Positions 25,490 through 29,493 of a DNA stretch of 29,493 nt are shown here, one piece after another. The DNA lies in assembly GCA_964654185.1 (NCBI GenBank), contig CAZZIE010000047.1:1-29493 (forward strand), in the 5' to 3' direction. The translations under genes and the position numbers were made by a program. Positions within the stretch are counted from its first letter, which is position 1. Each line of letters begins with the position of its first letter. Source of the stretch: CAYFQV01 sp964654185. Lineage in GTDB: Bacteria; Spirochaetota; Spirochaetia; DSM-27196; PWMO01. The notes under the pieces were generated by a model that worked only from the letters and a program-made list of their open reading frames with translations, did not search any database and was not told where the DNA came from.

Positions 25490-25520
25490 TTGACCTGGTA
25501 TCGATTTCACACCGTAGCGT
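25490..25520 (+). promoter_or_regulatory. Second MerR-type promoter, in front of the small ORF-MFS-LacI operon
   Basis: TTGACC (25490-25495) and TAGCGT (25515-25520) are 19 bases apart. Aligned without gaps to the MerR-gene promoter at 24329, it shares TTGAC and the contiguous CACACCGTAG just before and within the -10 region. The start codon of the first gene follows about 20 bases later. The shared half-site next to the -10 suggests control by the same MerR protein. Confidence 0.55.
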
Positions 25521-25540
25521 CTTGCACGGGAGGTTCAGAG

Positions 25541-25741
25541 ATGCGACACGAAGCATTACTCGCGAAGCTGCTCACTGACGAGTTGGATAACCTGCTGTGG
25601 GGTGAAGACTGGCGAACGGGTGGCTCGAACGGCCGCGACCGTAGCGACAAGGACCCGGCGCAGCTGCCGTTTGGCCGGAAGCAGAAACTCGTGGTGGATT
25701 CGCCGGCGAGGCGCCCTCGGCCGGACGTGAAGTTCGAATGA
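25541..25741 (+). CDS. Small unknown protein, coupled to the MFS gene
   Basis: 66 residues. The ATG at 25541 has GGGAGG about 8 bases upstream, and the stop overlaps the MFS start in an ATGA arrangement, which points to translational coupling. The N-terminal third is helical (RHEALLAKLLTDELDNLLWG); the rest is polar and charged with many Arg, Asp and Pro, and there is no membrane segment. I recognise no family. Being first in the operon behind a MerR-type promoter, it could be a leader that sets MFS translation or a small accessory protein. Confidence 0.6.
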   Translation: MRHEALLAKLLTDELDNLLWGEDWRTGGSNGRDRSDKDPAQLPFGRKQKLVVDSPARRPRPDVKFE

Positions 25742-26949
25742 GTTCGTCCGCGATCCGCCGTGGGATACTCGTTGCTCTGCCGTTCATCGACGTGCTGACC
25801 GAGATCGGCGTGGCGTCTGCGTTTCCGCAACTGCGGAGCGCCTACGGCACAGCGTTTCGGGCGAGCCTCGTGGTCGCGATGAGTCCACTCTTCGCCGTAC
25901 TCACCGGATGGTTGTGGGGAGCACTCGCGAGGCGGGCGCCGATGGTCCGGATCGTGGCTGCCGCGATGGCAGGGTGGGGGCTCGTGACGGTTACCCTCGG
26001 GCTCACAGTAGGCACGTTTGCTGTTGCGCTGGTGCTGCGAGCCCTGCAGGGTGCCTTCTCCGCCGGGTTCGCCGCGCTGCCGTTCATCGTGTTTACCCGC
26101 CACGCCCAGGATAAGCGTGAGCGCACAAAGAGCTTCGGGACACTCGAGACTGCGGTGAGCGCGGGTGCGATCTTCGCGCCGATCTCGGTAGGGACGCTCC
26201 TTGCGAGCGCGCCGCACACGGTGCTTGCAGCCCTTGGCGGGACCATGGTCGTCTTTGTCGGGCTCTGGGTCCGGGACGCACCCGGCTCCTGGACGTTGGG
26301 AAGGCGCGCCGGCCCCGGACCGGCCTCTTCACACGCCGGCCCCGCGCCAGGAGGTGTCGTTCCGGGGCCCTCGATCGCGCGGCGTGTGCTGGTACCTACC
26401 GCATTCGCTGCTGGTATCGCCCTCGTGCTCGGCGCATTCGAGACGCTAATCCCGACAGTGGTGGAGGATGCCTTCGCTTCGGTCATCGGAGGCAAGGTGA
26501 CGACGATGGCTTTCGAGTTGGCCGTGGTTGCGGGTATACTGATCAAGGCGAGACGGCCGGCAGTCGGCAGGCGGTTGCCGCTGGTGCTGGCACTGGTGGT
26601 AGGAGTCGCCTATGCGGCCGAAGTCGGCGCGCCGGAGTTAGTCGGGGCCCAGATCTCGACCCTAGCGGCGGTTGGCTTCATGGCGCTGGCCGGGGGCCCG
26701 ATCGGGGCGGCAGTTACCATGGGAAACGAATACGCGGCCGCGCGCGCGGAAGGCGCGGAGGACGTGGGCATGGGGCTCTACTCAACGCTTCGGATTACCG
26801 GAAGTTTCCTCGGTCCGCTCTTCATGAACATCCGCTACCCGGCAGTCCTCGCGTCTTTGGCGGCGGTTTCGATAGTGTGCGCATTGCTGGTTCGGCGCGA
26901 TGCAGGAACCACGCGCACAGGAGATCATGTCCATGGCGACAATCGCTGA
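25738..26949 (+). CDS. Major facilitator superfamily transporter
   Basis: 403 residues with about twelve hydrophobic helices. The start overlaps the preceding stop (ATGA). An MFS-like loop between helices 2 and 3 is visible in the form GWLWGALARRAP. A long Gly/Pro-rich central loop (WTLGRRAGPGPASSHAGPAP) separates the two six-helix halves. The layout fits drug/H+ antiporters or sugar exporters; the substrate cannot be told from sequence. It overlaps the LacI gene by 17 bases at its 3' end. The shared promoter with a MerR gene suggests inducible efflux, while the LacI partner would also fit a sugar-related substrate. Confidence 0.85.
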   Translation: MSSSAIRRGILVALPFIDVLTEIGVASAFPQLRSAYGTAFRASLVVAMSPLFAVLTGWLWGALARRAPMVRIVAAAMAGWGLVTVTLGLTVGTFAVALVLRALQGAFSAGFAALPFIVFTRHAQDKRERTKSFGTLETAVSAGAIFAPISVGTLLASAPHTVLAALGGTMVVFVGLWVRDAPGSWTLGRRAGPGPASSHAGPAPGGVVPGPSIARRVLVPTAFAAGIALVLGAFETLIPTVVEDAFASVIGGKVTTMAFELAVVAGILIKARRPAVGRRLPLVLALVVGVAYAAEVGAPELVGAQISTLAAVGFMALAGGPIGAAVTMGNEYAAARAEGAEDVGMGLYSTLRITGSFLGPLFMNIRYPAVLASLAAVSIVCALLVRRDAGTTRTGDHVHGDNR

Positions 26950-27931
26950 TATTGCCCGAGTTACGGGTCTTTCCGTGGCAACCGTCTCGCGGTATCTCAA
27001 CGGCCATCCCTACGTGTCGGCGGAAGCACAGAACGCTATCAGGGAGGCCATCGCCGAGCTCAAGTACACGCCAAACAGCACGGCGGTGGCCCTTCGCCGG
27101 AGAACAACCAATCGCATCGCTCTCTTCGTTCCGACCACGGCCCACTCCTTCTACGCTGCGCTGCTTGCGGGGGCCGGAGACGGAGCGCGGCGGTACGGAT
27201 ACGACCTCGTGGTGCGGCAGTGCCCTATTATCTCTCAGGAGACGGCCGGCGAGCTCGCCGGCATGCTCGAGACACGGCTCATCGACGGTGCGATCCTCGC
27301 CACCGAGATCCCCGCCGAGGCCGCCGGGGCCCTGGTCACAATTGGGGCCCCGCTTGTGGCCTGCGACCAGGTCCTTCGTGAGGCGCTCGTCTCATGCGTC
27401 TTCACCGATCACTATGCAAGCGCGCGGGAGGTGCTTGCCCACCTTCTTGAGACCGGCAGGAGAAACATCGTCGTTGTTACCTCGAGTGAGCCCCACGGCT
27501 CGAGTCTGATGCGGAAGTCCGCCGCCGAGGACACCCAGCGGGAGGCGGAAGGCGGCTTACGGGTCTCATTCGTCGTGGAAGACGATGACGACTCGGTCAG
27601 CTCAGGGGTCACCCTCGGCGAGAGGCTCCTGGCCCGTTCGCCGTCGCCGGATGCGGTGTTCACGGGCGCCGACCAACTCGCAGCAGGGGTGCTCATTGCC
27701 GCCGAGCGTCGCGGCGTTTCGGTGCCGGAGGAGCTTGCCATCGTCGGATTCGATGACCAGTCACTCTCTCAAGCCCTCGGGCTCACCTCCGTCTACCAGC
27801 CGACCCGTGAGATGGGAAAGACGGCCGTGGACATGCTGATGTCGAAAATCAAGTTGACGGCCAGGGGCCGCGCAATCACGCCCGAACGGATGTCGCTTCC
27901 CCATGAGCTTCGAAGGCGGCGTACTTCGTGA
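26933..27931 (+). CDS. LacI-family transcriptional regulator
   Basis: 332 residues. The ATG at 26933 is preferred over 26927 because AGGAG then lies 9 bases upstream. The HTH is canonical (TIADIARVTGLSVATVSRYL, NGHPYVSAEAQNAI) with the hinge LKYTPNSTAVALRRRTT. The periplasmic-binding-protein-like core follows, with NRIALFVPTTAHSFYAALLA and, near the end, VFTGADQLAAGVLIAAERRG and IVGFDDQSLSQAL, all usual for ligand-responsive LacI proteins. It starts inside the MFS gene, so the two are cotranscribed. It probably senses the MFS substrate or a related sugar and may control genes elsewhere; no palindromic operator was found near the operon. Confidence 0.9.
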   Translation: MATIADIARVTGLSVATVSRYLNGHPYVSAEAQNAIREAIAELKYTPNSTAVALRRRTTNRIALFVPTTAHSFYAALLAGAGDGARRYGYDLVVRQCPIISQETAGELAGMLETRLIDGAILATEIPAEAAGALVTIGAPLVACDQVLREALVSCVFTDHYASAREVLAHLLETGRRNIVVVTSSEPHGSSLMRKSAAEDTQREAEGGLRVSFVVEDDDDSVSSGVTLGERLLARSPSPDAVFTGADQLAAGVLIAAERRGVSVPEELAIVGFDDQSLSQALGLTSVYQPTREMGKTAVDMLMSKIKLTARGRAITPERMSLPHELRRRRTS

Positions 27932-28129
27932 AGAAAGTCCGCACGCTCGATCAAGCCCTCGGCGTCACGGGCTGCCACACTCTATGACATGAAAGCGACA
28001 CATTCTCGACATGTCGTCGAACGAGAACCCATGTTCGTGTGGGCCGTGCGGGCACGCTCGTTTCCGGCGGGTATTTCCGCGGCCTGATCGCGCCTCGAGT
28101 CGATTTATGCGCTGCGACCGGGACGCCGG
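27932..28129. other. Stretch without a recognisable gene
   Basis: After the LacI stop there is a weak AGCCC/GGGCT inverted repeat (27954-27973) and no frame with a recognisable family. It leads into the effector-binding-domain remnant. Confidence 0.5.
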
Positions 28130-28410
28130 TTCTGCGGGCTTACTCGCATTGAGGAGGGGAAGGAGGTCTACTACGCGGGGGTGGAGCCGCAAACCGTCGG
28201 AGGCGGGACGCCGGGGCGGGTTCTGAGCCTCGGCGTTGCAGGCGGGCGCTCTGCCCGGGTGAAAGTAGTGGACTGGCCGGAACATACCGACCGCATTGGC
28301 GAGATCTTCACGGAGCTCGAATCGACCTATGAGGTGAAAGCTGGCGGGTTCTTCATCGAGTTCACAGAAGCGAGACCGAGCTGCACCTCATGGTGCCGCT
28401 CATCGACTGA
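28130..28410 (+). pseudogene. Remnant resembling a GyrI/AraC-type effector-binding domain
   Basis: The plus strand encodes IEEGKEVYYAGVEPQTVGG, then SARVKVVDWPEHTDRIGEIF and KAGGFFIEFTEA. A one-base frame change then gives ETELHLMVPLID and a stop. The order (AGVE near the start, a central strand-helix, and an acidic strand ending in a hydrophobic L.VPL) resembles GyrI-like small-molecule-binding domains. The upstream part is missing and the frame is broken, so it is debris. The family call is tentative. Confidence 0.4.
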
Positions 28411-28601
28411 CGAGATGGCCGCCCGGCGCCTTTCTCGCATATTGTGAAAGTCGAAGGCTATGATCCGCATTTTTCATCGGTCGCACCGACGCTATGACCA
28501 TCGCGTGGACCGAGCGTGGGACGAAGGGACCGCCTGGGGAAATGGTGGCGCTCGTGGCGAAGCTGGTGAAGGGAGATCGCCCGCAGTCTTCGCTTCCTTA
28601 G
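28407..28601 (+). pseudogene. Second, more decayed copy of the TetR C-terminal fragment
   Basis: In one frame VEGYD is followed after a one-base deletion by FFIGRTDAMTIAWTERGTKG and PPGEMVALVAKLVKGD, ending in TAG. It aligns with the remnant at 21957-22244 (FLIGGIDAITVAWIEGGMKE, SPEEMVALVER) over about 150 bases at both protein and DNA level. The upstream membrane-distal half and HTH are absent. It starts right at the end of the effector-domain remnant. Confidence 0.6.
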
Positions 28602-29076
28602 GCGCAGCTTCAGATAGGCAGCGTGCAGAAAGCCCGCAACATAACGCACCGCGTCACTTGCGCCGTACTCAGCGTAGCTCGTGCCCGTAAGGGACGGATG
28701 CTTGGGTGAGAAACAGTGAGGGATTGGACATGACGGTCACGTTAGGCGTCAAGTGGACGCGGTTGTTCTGCTGTCATGCGTGCCGCCCTCCAAAGGGGCA
28801 GAGTACAGGGATGTGCTCTGCCCCTCTTTCTTCCGAGTCGTCAATCCGTACCAGAGTCACATCGTTCTGCTCCAGGCCTCAATGGCTTGAGAGTATGTCC
28901 CCACTCTGGGTTTGCGTTCGCCAGACACACTGAGTTCATGTAGACTACCTTGGGTCACGTGGTCCATGCCTTGAAAATGACTCACTCTTGCGACGATGAT
29001 CGTGAGAACGAGTCATCGGTCAGTTGTCGTCGGCCTTGTGGGATACACAACGCCCCGCGTAGGAAAGGAGGCTGCA
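28602..29076. other. Stretch without a recognisable gene, containing an orphan terminator
   Basis: No frame shows a recognisable family. The only clear signal is the intrinsic terminator at 28795-28832. The last bases hold the AAAGGAGG ribosome site of the GNAT gene. Confidence 0.6.
28795..28832 (+). terminator. Intrinsic terminator without an obvious upstream gene
   Basis: GGGGCAGAG (28795-28803) and CTCTGCCCC (28816-28824) form a perfect 9-base-pair stem with a 12-base loop, followed by TCTTTCTT. It is the only hairpin found in the window with a U-tract. No intact gene lies upstream; the nearest is the TetR remnant ending at 28601. Confidence 0.72.
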
Positions 29077-29493
29077 TTGGAATCAACCGAAGACAACACG
29101 TTCCTCCGGACAGATCGCCTGTTGTTCAGGCCCGTCGAGCGTGCTGACCTCCCAACGATAAGCTCATGGTACAACGACCCGGACATTCGACGTGTCAGTG
29201 GAATGTCACTTCCATTCCTCGAGCACGAACGGGAGGAGTTCTACCAGCATACCCAATCAGCGGAACACCGGATCTGGTTTGCAGTCGTCACACGCGATGA
29301 CAAGACGCTTGTCGCAGAGACGGGCTTCCAGCGTTTCAATCCCTATTGGAGGACGGCCGACCTGACACTGATCGTGGGAGACGAGCGCTACCAAGGGCAA
29401 GGGTACGGAACTGAGATTCTGAAAGCCATGATAGAGTACTGTTCCCCGCCAACAAATCCTTCCGCGCCCCGCCACACACGGTTTCCCATTTCC
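29077..29493 (+). CDS. GNAT acetyltransferase, 3' end missing
   Basis: 139 visible residues. The start is probably TTG at 29077, 5 bases after AGGAGG; there is no ATG in place. The frame reads FLRTDRLLFRPVERADLPTI, then a core ending in DLTLIVGDERYQGQGYGTEI, with the Q/R-x-x-G-x-G/A acetyl-CoA loop in the form QGQGYG. This is the RimJ/RimL-like GNAT group (PF13302 type), which acetylates amines such as protein N-termini or antibiotics. After KAMIEYC the expected next strand (LN..RI.LRV pattern) is replaced by Pro/Arg-rich sequence to the window end, so the 3' end is either truncated or misassembled. Confidence 0.75.
   Translation, partial: MESTEDNTFLRTDRLLFRPVERADLPTISSWYNDPDIRRVSGMSLPFLEHEREEFYQHTQSAEHRIWFAVVTRDDKTLVAETGFQRFNPYWRTADLTLIVGDERYQGQGYGTEILKAMIEYCSPPTNPSAPRHTRFPIS

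Noticed and set aside
1..29493. CRISPR arrays, tRNA, rRNA, riboswitches
   Set aside because: Looked for repeat-spacer arrays, tRNA T-loop signatures and known leader motifs; none was convincing by eye.

Overview
The window is GC-rich bacterial DNA that looks accessory rather than core. The best guess at the host is a spirochaete-like (Spirochaetota) organism. The support is indirect: many large SPase II lipoproteins built from Ig-like, parallel beta-helix and propeller modules, a 7TMR-DISM/LuxR membrane regulator present in several copies, and a DUF3796 protein. No rRNA, tRNA or ribosomal-protein gene is present to settle taxonomy. Two runs of ten Ns (12663-12672 and 18519-18528) show that the sequence is a scaffold.

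Layout. 1-1146: the 3' part of a membrane-anchored LuxR-type regulator. 1331-6813: two tandem paralogous lipoproteins (Fn3, chitobiase-C-like domain, parallel beta-helix). 6838-7606, minus strand: a truncated DUF2237 gene and an intact DUF3796 membrane protein. 7843-9678: an exported VWA-propeller protein. 9848-10417, minus: a SatP/YaaH acetate transporter. 10588-10731, minus: the last codons of a homocysteine S-methyltransferase. 10801-12033: a FabF-type ketoacyl synthase. 12222-13013, minus: a GNAT acetyltransferase crossing an N gap. 13190-15955, minus: a CARDB-repeat/BNR-like lipoprotein. 16260-18164: decayed copies of the LuxR regulator and a mutator-type transposase fragment. 18292-21237: a lipoprotein with 279-base repeats and an FG-GAP-like propeller. 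21487-22244: remnants of an IS91-like transposase, a PIN toxin and a TetR regulator. 22289-24053: a serine hydrolase broken by an exact 16-base tandem duplication. 24386-25285: a MerR regulator. 25541-27931: a small ORF, an MFS transporter and a LacI regulator, overlapping like an operon. 27932-29076: more remnants, including a second copy of the same TetR 3' end. 29077-end: a partial GNAT gene.

The clearest functional unit is 24329-27931. The MerR gene has a 19-base-spacer promoter with a central dyad, as expected for MerR-controlled promoters. The promoter in front of the small ORF-MFS-LacI operon has the same geometry and shares the 10-mer CACACCGTAG. This points to one MerR protein controlling itself and an efflux-type operon. 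The rest of the window is an alternation of intact surface-protein genes and gene debris, often with debris beginning or ending right beside an intact gene, which suggests repeated rearrangement associated with insertion sequences.
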